A stretch of 37,861 bases of DNA from an uncultured Clostridia bacterium (lineage in GTDB: Bacteria > Bacillota > Clostridia > Oscillospirales > Ruminococcaceae). Numbering within the stretch: position 1 is the stretch's first letter; each line of letters starts with the position of its first letter. The position numbers were made by a program, and so were the translations under genes. The DNA lies in assembly GCA_947629945.1 (NCBI GenBank), contig CANRFR010000013.1, positions 1 to 37,861 on the forward strand, given 5' to 3'. Shown here one piece after another: positions 23,381 to 31,874 of this stretch. Below the pieces are notes generated by a model. That model was not told the origin of the DNA and searched no databases. It was given only the letters and a program-made list of their open reading frames with translations.

Positions 23381-25177
23381 CTAGCGAAGCAGCTCTTCCA
23401 TATCGTCCAGAAGTTCGCGAAACAGCTTCAAAGCGTCCTCTACGGGCTTTTTGGAAGCCATATCCACGCCCGCTCCGCGCAGCAGTGATATCGGGTCTTT
23501 CGAACAACCGCCGCTTAAGAAACCGATGTAGTCGCGCACCGCGTCCGCTCCCCCGTTCAAAATACGCTGCGAAAGCGCTATAGCCGCCGAAAATCCCGTT
23601 GCGTACTGATAAACGTAGTAATTGTAATAGAAATGTGGAATTCTCGCCCACTCCATATCCAACTCTTCATCGACTATCAAATCCTCGCCGTAATAATCTA
23701 CGTTCAATTGATGATACATTTCGCGAAGATTTTCCGCGGTAAGGCTCTCGCCGCGCTCGACCTTTTCATTTATCATCAGCTCAAATTCCGCGAACATAGT
23801 CTGGCGGTAGAGCGTCGTTCTGAATTGCTCCAGAAAATAGTTCACAAGAAATGCCTTACGCTTTTTGTCTGTTGTGTTCTTCAAAAGATACTGCATAAGC
23901 AGGCTCTCGTTGCAAGTGGAAGCAACCTCGGCTACAAAGATAACGTAGTCCGAATAAGCCGTAGGCTGATTTTTGTTTGACAAATACGAATGTATCGCGT
24001 GTCCCATCTCGTGAGCAAGAGTAAACTCCCAATTCAGCGTGTTCTTATAATTCAGCAAGACGAACGGATGAACCTTTGCGCCCGCCGAGTACGCGCCGCT
24101 GCGCTTGCCCTCGTTTTCGAGAACGTCAATCCAGCCGTTTTCCAAACCCTCTTTAAAGATGGCGCGGTATTCTTCTCCCATTGGAGCCAACGACTCGTAA
24201 ACCTCTTTTTTTGCGGTCTCGAACGGCACATTGTCTTCAATTCCCGCGACTATCGGAACATACAAATCGTATGCATGAAGCTCCTCCACCCCGAGCGCCT
24301 TTTTGCGGAGCTTTACATAGCGGTGCATAGCGTCCATATTCTCGTGAACAGCGTCAATAAGATTGCGATAAACCGCCGTATCGACCTCGTTGCCGTCCAG
24401 CGCCGCTTCAAGAGTGCTGTTATATTTGCGTGCTCTCGCCGCGAAAACAAGCGCTTTCACCTGAGCCGACAACATTGCCGCAGAGGTATTTTCAAAGTTC
24501 TTATAGGTGTGGTAAATGCTCTCGAACGCCGATTTTCTCAAGTCCCTGTCCTCGCTCTGAACAAGCGGGATATAACTCTCATGTGTTACTTGATGCGCGT
24601 TTCCGTCTTTATCCAACGCATCGGGAAATTTTAAGTCCGCGTCGTTAAACATTGAGAAAACATTCTCGGGTACGCCCAGAAGCTCGCCCGTCAGCGCGAT
24701 TATCTTCTCCTCTTTTTCGGAGAGAAAATGTTCGCGCCGTCTGCGTATTTTATCCAAGGAGCGGCGGTAAAGCTCCAGAGCGGGCTGCTCTTTATAGAAA
24801 CGCTCCATCGTTTCATCCGATATCGACAGCAGCTCGGGAGTAACAAAAGAAGCCGCTCCCGCGATACTTACATACAACATCTCAAGGCGGCTGCACATAT
24901 CCTGATATTTTGCTGCGCGCGTGTCCTCGTCTCCCTTGCGCTGCGCGTAATTGATTAGGCTGTCAAAAAGCACCGTCAGCTCATCGTCCAAACGCAGATA
25001 CTCCAACAGCTTTTCGGACGATCCGCAAAGCTCGCCGTTATACGATGCGATTTTATCAATAAAGCCCTGCGCCTTGACGAAATCTTCTTCCCAAAGTTCG
25101 TCAGTCGCGTATATATCGTTGATTTTCCACTTGTTTTCGGCAGCAACGTCAGCGCGCTGCGGAATTCTTTCGGACAT
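23381..25177 (-). CDS. pepF: Oligoendopeptidase F (M3B metallopeptidase)
   Basis: A 598-residue cytoplasmic zinc peptidase of the usual PepF length. The zinc motif HEMGH is at residues 389-393 (FTLAHEMGHAIHSYL), with the third ligand glutamate in the downstream VAEVASTCNESLL stretch. An N-terminal PepF segment (residues about 110-180, ITALTGELLG-like) is present. It cleaves oligopeptides of roughly 7-17 residues. The ribosome binding site is GTGAGG before ATG. It lies 24 bp after the membrane protein gene and probably shares the tyrA transcript. Confidence 0.95.
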   Translation of the reverse strand: MSERIPQRADVAAENKWKINDIYATDELWEEDFVKAQGFIDKIASYNGELCGSSEKLLEYLRLDDELTVLFDSLINYAQRKGDEDTRAAKYQDMCSRLEMLYVSIAGAASFVTPELLSISDETMERFYKEQPALELYRRSLDKIRRRREHFLSEKEEKIIALTGELLGVPENVFSMFNDADLKFPDALDKDGNAHQVTHESYIPLVQSEDRDLRKSAFESIYHTYKNFENTSAAMLSAQVKALVFAARARKYNSTLEAALDGNEVDTAVYRNLIDAVHENMDAMHRYVKLRKKALGVEELHAYDLYVPIVAGIEDNVPFETAKKEVYESLAPMGEEYRAIFKEGLENGWIDVLENEGKRSGAYSAGAKVHPFVLLNYKNTLNWEFTLAHEMGHAIHSYLSNKNQPTAYSDYVIFVAEVASTCNESLLMQYLLKNTTDKKRKAFLVNYFLEQFRTTLYRQTMFAEFELMINEKVERGESLTAENLREMYHQLNVDYYGEDLIVDEELDMEWARIPHFYYNYYVYQYATGFSAAIALSQRILNGGADAVRDYIGFLSGGCSKDPISLLRGAGVDMASKKPVEDALKLFRELLDDMEELLR

Positions 25178-25201
25178 AAATCTTACCTCACTTTTAATTT
25201 C

Positions 25202-25753
25202 TTATCTCATACGTTTTTGAATTTTAGGCTTGATTATCTTATCAAAAAACGGCTCAAACAGTCCAAGAAAAACATCGTAGAGCACAAAAGCCGCCGCGCC
25301 CATAATAAGAAGCACCCAGGAACCGAATTTCTCAATATCCTCGGAAAGATAATTAAGACCCAAAAGGTTTATCAGCACCATATAAGCCGCCACGGAGGGT
25401 ACCGCAAAAATGGCAAGCTTCAGCACCCATTGAATAACTTTCAGTTTGATTTTCTGCAAATACTCACGAATTATCGGGTAATATCCCAGCAAGAACAGGA
25501 ACATTATCGTGGCTTCGTAATTCGGCACGATCAACATTCCAAGAAAACCGACCGCAAGATAACTCACCATGCCGTATTTTACGCCGAGCTGCTTTTTTAT
25601 CGTCCAGATCAGTATACCGCCTATCGCGGGGCTTATATACTCAAAGCTGGGCACCATTCCCAATATAAACATCAACGCCAGAGCCAAACCGCTCATAACG
25701 CCGCATAACGATACGATATAACCGATACCGGGTTCATTTTTCCGCGACATCAT
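25202..25753 (-). CDS. Multi-pass membrane protein, possibly ECF-transporter S-component-like
   Basis: A 183-residue hydrophobic protein with five or six membrane segments. The opening IVSLCGVMSGLALALMFILG and the short conserved-looking PAIGGILIW loop resemble small substrate-binding subunits of ECF transporters, but I cannot assign a substrate or be sure of the family. The end is basic (KIIKPKIQKRMR). The start overlaps the tyrA stop (ATGATG overlapping TGA), with AGGAGCGGAG upstream. An adjacent ATG at 25750 would shorten it by one residue. Confidence 0.6.
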   Translation of the reverse strand: MMSRKNEPGIGYIVSLCGVMSGLALALMFILGMVPSFEYISPAIGGILIWTIKKQLGVKYGMVSYLAVGFLGMLIVPNYEATIMFLFLLGYYPIIREYLQKIKLKVIQWVLKLAIFAVPSVAAYMVLINLLGLNYLSEDIEKFGSWVLLIMGAAAFVLYDVFLGLFEPFFDKIIKPKIQKRMR

Positions 25754-26604
25754 CTCCGCTCCTGTCCGTAAAATTCCATACTCTTTTCCTTACGCTCACG
25801 ACCTACCTTTAGAAGCTCGCGCAAGGTATCGATATCGTCGTTGACCATAGCATCGCGATATTCTGTCAGCGAGTTAATGATGTTGTTGACCTCGAACAAC
25901 AGCGCCTCTTTATTGCACATAAAAAGACTCGACCACATTTCCTCGTTAAGGTACGCCACGCGCGTTAAATCGAGGAAGCTGCCCGCCGAGAAGCCGTCCG
26001 CGCGGAACAGCGACGGGCTTTTAACATACGCGTTTGACACAACGTGAGCCAACTGCGATGTATAGGCGATATTAGCGTCGTGCTGCTCGGGAGTTGCGAC
26101 TACAACTTGTCCGAAATTCATACACGCGCCGAGCGTTGAAACCAAATCCACTGCAATTTGCGGAGTGTTCTCCGTGGGAGTAATAATGAAACTTGCCTTA
26201 TTAAACAAGTCGGCTGTGGAGTAATCAAAGCCCGAATGCTCCGTACCCGCCATAGGGTGCGTTCCTATGAATATAACGCCCTTTTCCTCCAAAATCGGCG
26301 TACAGTTGCGCACGATATAACCCTTAATTCCGCAGATATCCATAACTATGGAGCCTTTGCGGAACTTGTCGGCATTCTCCTTTATAAAATCAACTATCGC
26401 CACGGGATAGAGGGCAACTATCGTCAAATTCGCTTCGTTCAAACGGTCAACGGTTATTTCCTCGTCTATCGCACCCGCCGCGAGAGCTTTTTTCGTAACC
26501 TCTGGGTCTTTATCCATTCCCATTATATGGTAAAAAGTATTTGCCTTGAGAGCCTTGCAGATAGAACCGCCAATAAGCCCCAGACCTACTACCGCTATTT
26601 TCAT
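25750..26604 (-). CDS. tyrA: Prephenate dehydrogenase
   Basis: A 284-residue NAD-dependent enzyme that converts prephenate to 4-hydroxyphenylpyruvate in tyrosine biosynthesis. The Rossmann signature GLGLIGGS is at residues 7-14. The active-site region THPMAGTEHSGF with the catalytic-type histidine and a helical dimerisation C-terminus ending LLKVGRERKE are typical. There is no ACT domain, so feedback control by tyrosine through ACT is not expected. The start at 26604 follows GAGGAAAAAATA; an upstream in-frame ATG at 26667 lies in the promoter and was rejected. No other aromatic pathway gene is adjacent. Confidence 0.94.
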   Translation of the reverse strand: MKIAVVGLGLIGGSICKALKANTFYHIMGMDKDPEVTKKALAAGAIDEEITVDRLNEANLTIVALYPVAIVDFIKENADKFRKGSIVMDICGIKGYIVRNCTPILEEKGVIFIGTHPMAGTEHSGFDYSTADLFNKASFIITPTENTPQIAVDLVSTLGACMNFGQVVVATPEQHDANIAYTSQLAHVVSNAYVKSPSLFRADGFSAGSFLDLTRVAYLNEEMWSSLFMCNKEALLFEVNNIINSLTEYRDAMVNDDIDTLRELLKVGRERKEKSMEFYGQERR

Positions 26605-26638
26605 TATTTTTTCCTCTTTATTATATAATATCATTTTT

Positions 26639-26667
26639 ATTATAACACATTCTTTGGAAAATTGCAA
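26639..26667 (-). promoter_or_regulatory. tyrA operon promoter
   Basis: Minus strand TTGCAA (26667-26662), a 17-bp spacer and TATAAT (26644-26639). It is nearly the same sequence as the fba promoter, including TTGCAATTTT and GTGTTATAAT. Confidence 0.8.
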
Positions 26668-26690
26668 GGTATTTTTTTACAATTTTATAC

Positions 26691-26720
26691 AAAAAAGCGA
26701 GGGCAGCTTACTGTCCTCGC
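26691..26720 (-). terminator. Terminator after the 26730-27302 gene
   Basis: Ten-base arms (26697-26706 and 26711-26720) with one mismatch and a four-base loop, followed on the minus strand by six T. Confidence 0.88.
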
Positions 26721-26729
26721 AAGTTTAGA

Positions 26730-27302
26730 TTATAACCCGATTTTTAATACTTTTCTAAAGTAAAGCGCGGTGACGTTCTTATTGTCCGTATCCTCGGAAA
26801 AGTCGCGGAAATCCGGCACAATAAGCGTCGGCGGCTCTATTCCGAAAAGCGGCGCGGAACTGCAAAGTGCGTCCTCAACGAAAACCTCTTCATTTTCCCA
26901 AAAATCCATGAGATCCTCAAAAGTTCCGTTCGTGAGAAGCGGCTCCCAAACGGCTCTGTCGGCGCTCGGCGCATCCTCAATGCCGTAGCCTGAACCGTCG
27001 CCCACAATAACCTCGCTGCCGTTCAGGTTCAGTACCGCGAAATCGCTGTCCACGACCTCAACAGAAAAAGCGGGAACTTTCAGTTCTTGGACAATAAGCG
27101 CCAAATCGGATTCCGAGTGACTTGGATTATCCGTGTAGTCCTCCCCCGCGAGAGCCGCCCACTCGCCGCCTTGCTCGACAAAGTACGAAAGCTCCGCCAC
27201 GCTCTCATCGCAAGGCACAAAACCTCGCTTTTTCATAAGTTCGGTGAACGCGTTCACGAAATTCGAACTTTTGATATTCAGACCGTTTGAAAATCTTCCC
27301 AT
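26730..27302 (-). CDS. Hypothetical acidic protein
   Basis: A 190-residue soluble, strongly acidic protein that I do not recognise. It opens MGRFSNGLNIKSSNFVNAF and contains Trp- and Asp-rich segments (GGEWAALAGEDYTDNP near 45). There is no signal peptide or membrane helix. The start at 27302 follows AAGGAG; the upstream ATG at 27326 falls inside the fba terminator. It may be a partner or immunity-like acidic protein, but nothing supports a specific role. It is transcribed toward tyrA but ends with its own terminator. Confidence 0.7.
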   Translation of the reverse strand: MGRFSNGLNIKSSNFVNAFTELMKKRGFVPCDESVAELSYFVEQGGEWAALAGEDYTDNPSHSESDLALIVQELKVPAFSVEVVDSDFAVLNLNGSEVIVGDGSGYGIEDAPSADRAVWEPLLTNGTFEDLMDFWENEEVFVEDALCSSAPLFGIEPPTLIVPDFRDFSEDTDNKNVTALYFRKVLKIGL

Positions 27303-27319
27303 AAAAAACTCCTTATTAC

Positions 27320-27344
27320 AAAACAAGGGCGAAAACCGCCCTTG
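27320..27344 (-). terminator. Terminator after fba
   Basis: CAAGGGCG (27324-27331) pairs perfectly with CGCCCTTG (27337-27344) around a five-base loop, followed on the minus strand by TTTTG. The gene at 26730-27302 begins just beyond it. Confidence 0.85.
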
Positions 27345-27385
27345 CCAATTATTGTCAATTATCCATTGTACATTGTGAATTTAAA

Positions 27386-28249
27386 TTACGCTTTGCCTAC
27401 GGAGCCGAACATCTCCATTTTCTCCTTTACGGTAGCCTTGATAGCTTCAAAGCCGGGAGCAAGAAGTTTTCTCGGGTCGAAGCCCTTGCCCTGCTGATCC
27501 TTGCCCGCCTCAATATACGCGCGTGTAGCCGCCGCAAATGAGAGCTGGCATTCGGTGTTTACATTTACCTTAGCAACACCGAGAGAGATAGCTTTCTTTA
27601 CCTGTTCCTCGGGGATACCCGTACCGCCGTGGAGAACTAGCGGCATATTGCCGACTTCCTTCTTAACAGCTTCAAGAGTAGTGAACGAAAGTCCCTCCCA
27701 GTTGTCGGGGTACTTGCCGTGAATGTTGCCGATGCCCGCCGCAAGCATTGTAACGCCGAGATCTGCTATTCTCTTGCACTCTGCGGGGTCTGCACACTCG
27801 CCCTTGCCGATAACGCCGTCCTCTTCGCCGCCGATTGCGCCGACCTCTGCTTCGAGAGAAAGTCCTTTCTCGTTGCAGATCTTAACAAGCTCGGTAGTCT
27901 TAGCCACATTCTCATCAATCGGATAATGCGAACCGTCGAACATTATGGCCGAGAAGCCCGCCGCGATACAAGCCTTTGCTCCCTCGTAAGAGCCGTGGTC
28001 GAGGTGAAGCGCTACGGGAACAGTGATCTTCATTTCCTCAAGCATACCGTTTACCATACCAACAACGGTCTTATAGCCGCACATATACTTACCCGCGCCC
28101 TCGGAAACACCAAGAATAACGGGGCTTTTCAGTTCCTCCGCGGTCTGGAGGATAGACTTTGTCCATTCAAGGTTGTTGATGTTGAACTGACCTACCGCGT
28201 ACTTGCCGTCGCGAGCCTTGTTCAGCATTTCTTTAGCGGAAACTAACAT
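27386..28249 (-). CDS. fba: Class II fructose-bisphosphate aldolase
   Basis: A 287-residue zinc-dependent aldolase that cleaves fructose-1,6-bisphosphate to two triose phosphates. Zinc ligand and active-site regions are visible: LHLDHGS near residue 80, EAEVGAIGGEEDG near 132-144, GNIHGKYP near 172 and VLHGGTGIP near 205. Length and motifs fit glycolytic FbaA/Fba of Clostridia; tagatose-1,6-bisphosphate aldolase is a less likely alternative. The ribosome binding site is AAGGAG, and it has a well-defined promoter and terminator, so it is monocistronic. Confidence 0.96.
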   Translation of the reverse strand: MLVSAKEMLNKARDGKYAVGQFNINNLEWTKSILQTAEELKSPVILGVSEGAGKYMCGYKTVVGMVNGMLEEMKITVPVALHLDHGSYEGAKACIAAGFSAIMFDGSHYPIDENVAKTTELVKICNEKGLSLEAEVGAIGGEEDGVIGKGECADPAECKRIADLGVTMLAAGIGNIHGKYPDNWEGLSFTTLEAVKKEVGNMPLVLHGGTGIPEEQVKKAISLGVAKVNVNTECQLSFAAATRAYIEAGKDQQGKGFDPRKLLAPGFEAIKATVKEKMEMFGSVGKA

Positions 28250-28301
28250 ATAAATTACTCCTTAGTTTTACATAATTTGGATATTTAAATCCATCACTTG
28301 T

Positions 28302-28330
28302 ATTATAACACAATTTCTACAAAATTGCAA
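28302..28330 (-). promoter_or_regulatory. fba promoter
   Basis: Minus strand TTGCAA (28330-28325), a 17-bp spacer and TATAAT (28307-28302). Confidence 0.82.
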
Positions 28331-28376
28331 TAGATTTTGTAAATTTTCTCTTTAAATCCACCAAATATTGCAAAAT

Positions 28377-28392
28377 GAACGGAAAATCGTTC
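28377..28392 (-). terminator. Weak hairpin at the hisE stop codon
   Basis: GAACG and CGTTC pair around a six-base loop and are followed on the minus strand by ATTTTGC. Only a weak terminator candidate for the eight-gene operon. Confidence 0.4.
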
Positions 28393-28717
28393 AGGTATTG
28401 TGGTCGCTTGTGTGGAACTGCTTCAAATTGCCGATCTTTGCGCTTCTCTCGCGCATAATGCGTTCGACTTCCTCAACCGAAAGCCCGTTCTGCGCCATAA
28501 GCACCGCAACGTGATAAAACAGGTCGTTTATCTCGTTGGCAAGCTCGTCGTTATCCTTGTTCTTCGCGGCGATAACCATTTCGGTGCACTCCTCGCCGCA
28601 CTTTTTGAGAATCTTGTCCAGACCTTGGTCGAACAGATAACAGGTGTAACTCTTCTCCTGCGGGTTGGCTCTGCGGTCGACTATTACATCGTACATCTCC
28701 TTGAATGCTTCGCTCAT
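28391..28717 (-). CDS. hisE: Phosphoribosyl-ATP pyrophosphatase
   Basis: A 108-residue MazG-fold enzyme for the second step of histidine biosynthesis, hydrolysing phosphoribosyl-ATP to phosphoribosyl-AMP. It shows the metal-binding helix KKCGEECTEMVIAAKN and the second helix ELANEINDLFYHVAVLM, both with the expected acidic residues. The start follows AAGGAG. It is a stand-alone hisE, with hisI two genes upstream and a nitroreductase gene between them. No other his genes are in the window. Confidence 0.94.
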   Translation of the reverse strand: MSEAFKEMYDVIVDRRANPQEKSYTCYLFDQGLDKILKKCGEECTEMVIAAKNKDNDELANEINDLFYHVAVLMAQNGLSVEEVERIMRERSAKIGNLKQFHTSDHNT

Positions 28718-28755
28718 AGTTGTTTCTCCTTAATTATATTTTTTGGAACACAGAA

Positions 28756-29349
28756 TTATATTCTATATTCGGTTATTTCCTCAACACTTTTGCGGGAACG
28801 AGGCGGCGGTGCTTCATCGGCATATCCCGTAGCGACCGCTCCAATTAACTGCCCATTTATTTTCAAAAATTCAGTTAATTCGGCATATGCGAAACAGGTA
28901 TTGGCTATCCACAATGTTCCCAAGCCCAAGCTCTCCGCCGTAAGCAGCATATTCTGAACAGCCGCGCCAATTGAGAGCGAATCGCATATCTCAGTAACGC
29001 GATCGTCGCAGTCAATGAGATCAAACGGCGATTTTCCGTTGGAATTTTCGATAACGATGAGCAGCGGGGCTTCTCGTATAATTTTCAGTGTGTTTTTCGC
29101 ATCGGGAAGTCCGAAACGTGATCGCGGCAAAATCGGTTCTGTTTCCTCACGGAGCAATCCGTACTCCATTCGTCGTTCAAATTCCGTTTTATGTTCGCCG
29201 CCAAGCACAATAAACCGCCACGGCTGCCGATTTTTCGCTGAGGGAGCCATTCTTGCGGCATTTATCATCTCATTGATTAGGTTTTTCGGTACCTTTTGCT
29301 TTGTGAATTTGCGTATGCTTCTTCTTGCAAATATGGGAGACGCACCCAT
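28756..29349 (-). CDS. Nitroreductase-family flavoprotein
   Basis: A 197-residue FMN-dependent oxidoreductase of the nitroreductase superfamily. The FMN-binding start RRSIRKFTKQKVP and the following AARMAPSAKNRQPWRFIVL are diagnostic, and the later GAAVQNMLLTAESLGLGTLW segment is the second conserved block. Substrate cannot be predicted. Its ATG overlaps the hisI stop codon (TAATG), so it is translationally coupled to histidine biosynthesis. It probably uses NAD(P)H as donor. Confidence 0.92.
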   Translation of the reverse strand: MGASPIFARRSIRKFTKQKVPKNLINEMINAARMAPSAKNRQPWRFIVLGGEHKTEFERRMEYGLLREETEPILPRSRFGLPDAKNTLKIIREAPLLIVIENSNGKSPFDLIDCDDRVTEICDSLSIGAAVQNMLLTAESLGLGTLWIANTCFAYAELTEFLKINGQLIGAVATGYADEAPPPRSRKSVEEITEYRI

Positions 29350-29663
29350 TACTTTATCCTGTTAAAGAAGCAAGTTCTTTTTCCAGTGTGGCACGCCGCG
29401 CCCGTCTGCTCCACCTTGATAAGCAGAGTATCGTCGTCGCAGTCGCCATATATTTCGACCACCTTTTGAACGTGACCCGAGGTCGCGCCCTTGTTCCAAA
29501 GCTCCTGCCGAGAACGGCTCCAGAACCACGTGTAGCCCGTTTCAAGGGTTTTCGCAAGGCTCTCCTCGTTCATATACGCAAGCATCAGCACTTCCCCGTT
29601 CTTAACGTCCTGAACTATGGCGGGGATAAGTTCCCCTTTTTTGAAGTATTTCTTTAAATCCAT
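29349..29663 (-). CDS. hisI: Phosphoribosyl-AMP cyclohydrolase
   Basis: A 104-residue enzyme for the third step of histidine biosynthesis, opening the adenine ring of phosphoribosyl-AMP. Typical features are the early [19 protein letters not shown], the [19 protein letters not shown] core, the metal-binding DCDDD and the zinc motif CHTGKRTCF near the end. The start at 29663 follows AAGGTGAG; longer in-frame extensions enter the mtaD gene and lack a ribosome binding site. It is not fused to hisE as in many bacteria. Confidence 0.95.
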   Translation of the reverse strand: MDLKKYFKKGELIPAIVQDVKNGEVLMLAYMNEESLAKTLETGYTWFWSRSRQELWNKGATSGHVQKVVEIYGDCDDDTLLIKVEQTGAACHTGKRTCFFNRIK

Positions 29664-29694
29664 TTTCCAACTCACCTTAATAATGATGTCCGCG

Positions 29695-30963
29695 TCAATC
29701 TCCGCAAATTTGTTTTGCGAGTTTATTCGCGCGCTCGTAGACCTCGTCCGCGTCAACAGTCGTGAACTTACCGTCCTCGTACAGAATCTTTCCGTCGATA
29801 ACCGTCATCTTGACGTTCTGCTTACTGCCCGCGTACACGAGATTTTTCGCGATATTGTGGAGCGGCTGCATATTCGGCTGTTTAAGGTCAATAACAACCA
29901 AGTCGGCTTTCTTGCCCGCGGCGAGAACGTCGCAGTCCGCAAGACCCATAGCCAACGCGCCGCCCTTAGTCGCCATTTCGAGCACGTCGAACGCGGAACA
30001 CGCCGCCGCGTCCTCTTCGCGAACCTTTTGAAGTCCTGCGACAAGAAACATCTCTTTGAACATATCAAGACAGTTGTTCGACGCCGCGCCGTCCGTGCCA
30101 ATCGCAAAATTCTTCATTCCCGCCGCCCTCATCTTGCAAATCGGAGCAATGCCGCTCGCGAGTTTAAGATTAGACGCGGGATTTGTCACCATCCACAAAT
30201 TCTTTTCGCGAAAAATTTCCATATCGCGTTCGTCAAACCATACGCAATGAAATCCGCCGCCGCCGTATTCAAGCATTCCCAGTTTTTCAAAAAGCTGCGT
30301 CGGAGTTATACCGTAACGCTCCTTGCAGCCCGCAACCTCTGCTTTGGTTTCGCTGTTATGAGTGTAAACGGGAGCCTTATATTTTTGAGAGAGCTTCGCA
30401 AGCCCCTCCATAATCTCACGCTTTGTGGTATACTCCGCGTGAAAACCAATCTGATACGATATCAGCGGACTTCCCGAGTTATACTCGTAAAACTCCTCCT
30501 CGATACCCTCAACGGTACCGCCGAAATCGTTTATCGAGCCGCAAAGCACGCTTCTGTAACCCATATCCGTGCAAGCCTTTACATAAGCGGGCAGCTTCAT
30601 ATACATATCAAACGAACTTGTAATTCCGCTTGTTAAGTACTCCATATTTCCGAGTTGAGTAAACGTGTATACGGCTTCTTCGGTAAGCTTCGCCTCGTGC
30701 GGGAAAACCTGATTGTACAGCCATTCGTTAAGCGGCAAATCGTCCGCGAACGAACGCAAAAACGTCATCGCGGTATGAGTATGCGCGTTCTTAAAGCCGG
30801 GAATAATGAGGTTGCCATGCAAATCTATCTCGCGGTCGAAATCACCCTCGGGAGCGTTTTCACCCGCAAACGAGATTTTGTCGTTTTCCGTGTGAAGTTC
30901 GCCCTCAATGAGCTTTTCATTTTCCATTGTGAGTATTTTAGCGTTGTAAAAGCGCAGTTTCAT
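29695..30963 (-). CDS. mtaD: MTA/SAH deaminase-type amidohydrolase
   Basis: A 422-residue metal-dependent amidohydrolase. The first metal motif [10 protein letters not shown] is at residues 61-70. Further metal and active-site regions are GFHAEYT near 195, [13 protein letters not shown] near 237 and [14 protein letters not shown] near 294. The closest family is 5-methylthioadenosine/S-adenosylhomocysteine deaminase (MtaD), which converts these adenosines to inosine forms; other purine or guanine-type deaminases of the TrzN/AtzA group are possible. It lies 14 bp after the acetyltransferase gene in the eight-gene operon. Confidence 0.88.
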   Translation of the reverse strand: MKLRFYNAKILTMENEKLIEGELHTENDKISFAGENAPEGDFDREIDLHGNLIIPGFKNAHTHTAMTFLRSFADDLPLNEWLYNQVFPHEAKLTEEAVYTFTQLGNMEYLTSGITSSFDMYMKLPAYVKACTDMGYRSVLCGSINDFGGTVEGIEEEFYEYNSGSPLISYQIGFHAEYTTKREIMEGLAKLSQKYKAPVYTHNSETKAEVAGCKERYGITPTQLFEKLGMLEYGGGGFHCVWFDERDMEIFREKNLWMVTNPASNLKLASGIAPICKMRAAGMKNFAIGTDGAASNNCLDMFKEMFLVAGLQKVREEDAAACSAFDVLEMATKGGALAMGLADCDVLAAGKKADLVVIDLKQPNMQPLHNIAKNLVYAGSKQNVKMTVIDGKILYEDGKFTTVDADEVYERANKLAKQICGD

Positions 30964-30977
30964 TTCGTTTCCTTTCG

Positions 30978-31616
30978 TCAGTTCATCTTTGAATTACTGT
31001 AAATGTAGAACAACTCTTGACTTTGCCGATATTCTTTCGGCATTTGCGGGAAGTCCTTATCAAATTCCTCGGCGGCTCTGCTGTCAAACTCGTAAGCCGC
31101 GCTTTCCTTATATATCCAACTTTTCCCCGCAAGAGCGCCCGCTTTCAATTCCTTTACAAGAAGCGGCACGGGATATACCCCCTCGGATATGGCAACGTTG
31201 TATTTTTTGCAGTTCTTAAACCCGCTTGTTACGTAGTTTTCGGGATTGCCGAAAATTACGACGGCTTCATAGCCGAGAGTTTTCGCCTTCTTCAGCGAGT
31301 GCTCCAACAGATGTTTGCCGTAGCCTTGCCGCTGATACTCGGGCAGAACGCTGAACGGTCCAAACGTGAGCACGGTCTTTTCGCAGCCGTTTTCATCGAC
31401 AAGTTTCGATTTCGTGAACATAATGTTCGCTGCGGGCTTGCCGTCGACTTTTAAAACAAAGTCCAGTTCGGGTACAAAATCCGCTTTACCGCGCAGAATG
31501 TGCGCGAGATAATGCTCGTCGCACCCGGGAACGTTTACGTTCCAAAAAGCGCGTTTTATAAGCTCCTCAACGACACGAAAATCCTCGGGGCGCTCGTTTT
31601 CTATGGTTATTGTCAT
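30978..31616 (-). CDS. GNAT-family N-acetyltransferase
   Basis: A 212-residue acetyltransferase. The GNAT acetyl-CoA motif A reads GPFSVLPEYQRQGYGKHLLEHSL (about residues 86-108), with the Q/RxxGxG/A signature as QRQGYG. The N-terminal part, MTITIENERPEDFRVVEELIKRAFW, is a common opening for this class, and a GYEAVVIFGNPENYVTSGF block fits the YhbS-like subgroup. Substrate unknown. The ATG overlaps the end of the preceding small gene by 4 bp. Confidence 0.9.
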   Translation of the reverse strand: MTITIENERPEDFRVVEELIKRAFWNVNVPGCDEHYLAHILRGKADFVPELDFVLKVDGKPAANIMFTKSKLVDENGCEKTVLTFGPFSVLPEYQRQGYGKHLLEHSLKKAKTLGYEAVVIFGNPENYVTSGFKNCKKYNVAISEGVYPVPLLVKELKAGALAGKSWIYKESAAYEFDSRAAEEFDKDFPQMPKEYRQSQELFYIYSNSKMN

Positions 31617-31873
31617 TTGCCGTTCCTTTCTAATCCCCGCAGAATTTCCGCAGCAACTTCCATAAACTTATCCGGCGAAATCAACGAGTTAAATGTGCGC
31701 GAAAATATTTTCGCGGATATTTCGGCGATTTTCTCAACTGAATTGTTCTCGGAAATTTTTCCCGCAATTTCTTCGGATTCGCTGTCATACTCGTCCGGCG
31801 GCGCACCGATTTCCAATAAGCCGTCGGGGTCGGCGCGGTCTATTGCGGATTTCACTATTGAGTACTTGTCCAT
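31613..31873 (-). CDS. Small DUF1871-like protein
   Basis: An 86-residue acidic protein with AIDRADPDGLLEIGAPPDEYDSE near the N-terminus, which resembles the DUF1871 pattern (DPxGLL, GAPxDEY). No function is known for that group. It begins one base after the preceding gene's stop and has no strong ribosome binding site of its own, so it is probably translated by coupling. It overlaps the acetyltransferase start by 4 bp. Confidence 0.7.
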   Translation of the reverse strand: MDKYSIVKSAIDRADPDGLLEIGAPPDEYDSESEEIAGKISENNSVEKIAEISAKIFSRTFNSLISPDKFMEVAAEILRGLERNGK

Positions 31874-31874
31874 A

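Noticed and set aside
27346-27382. AT-rich TTGTCAATTA-like short repeats after fba
   Set aside because: Too short and degenerate to define as a repeat family from one site.
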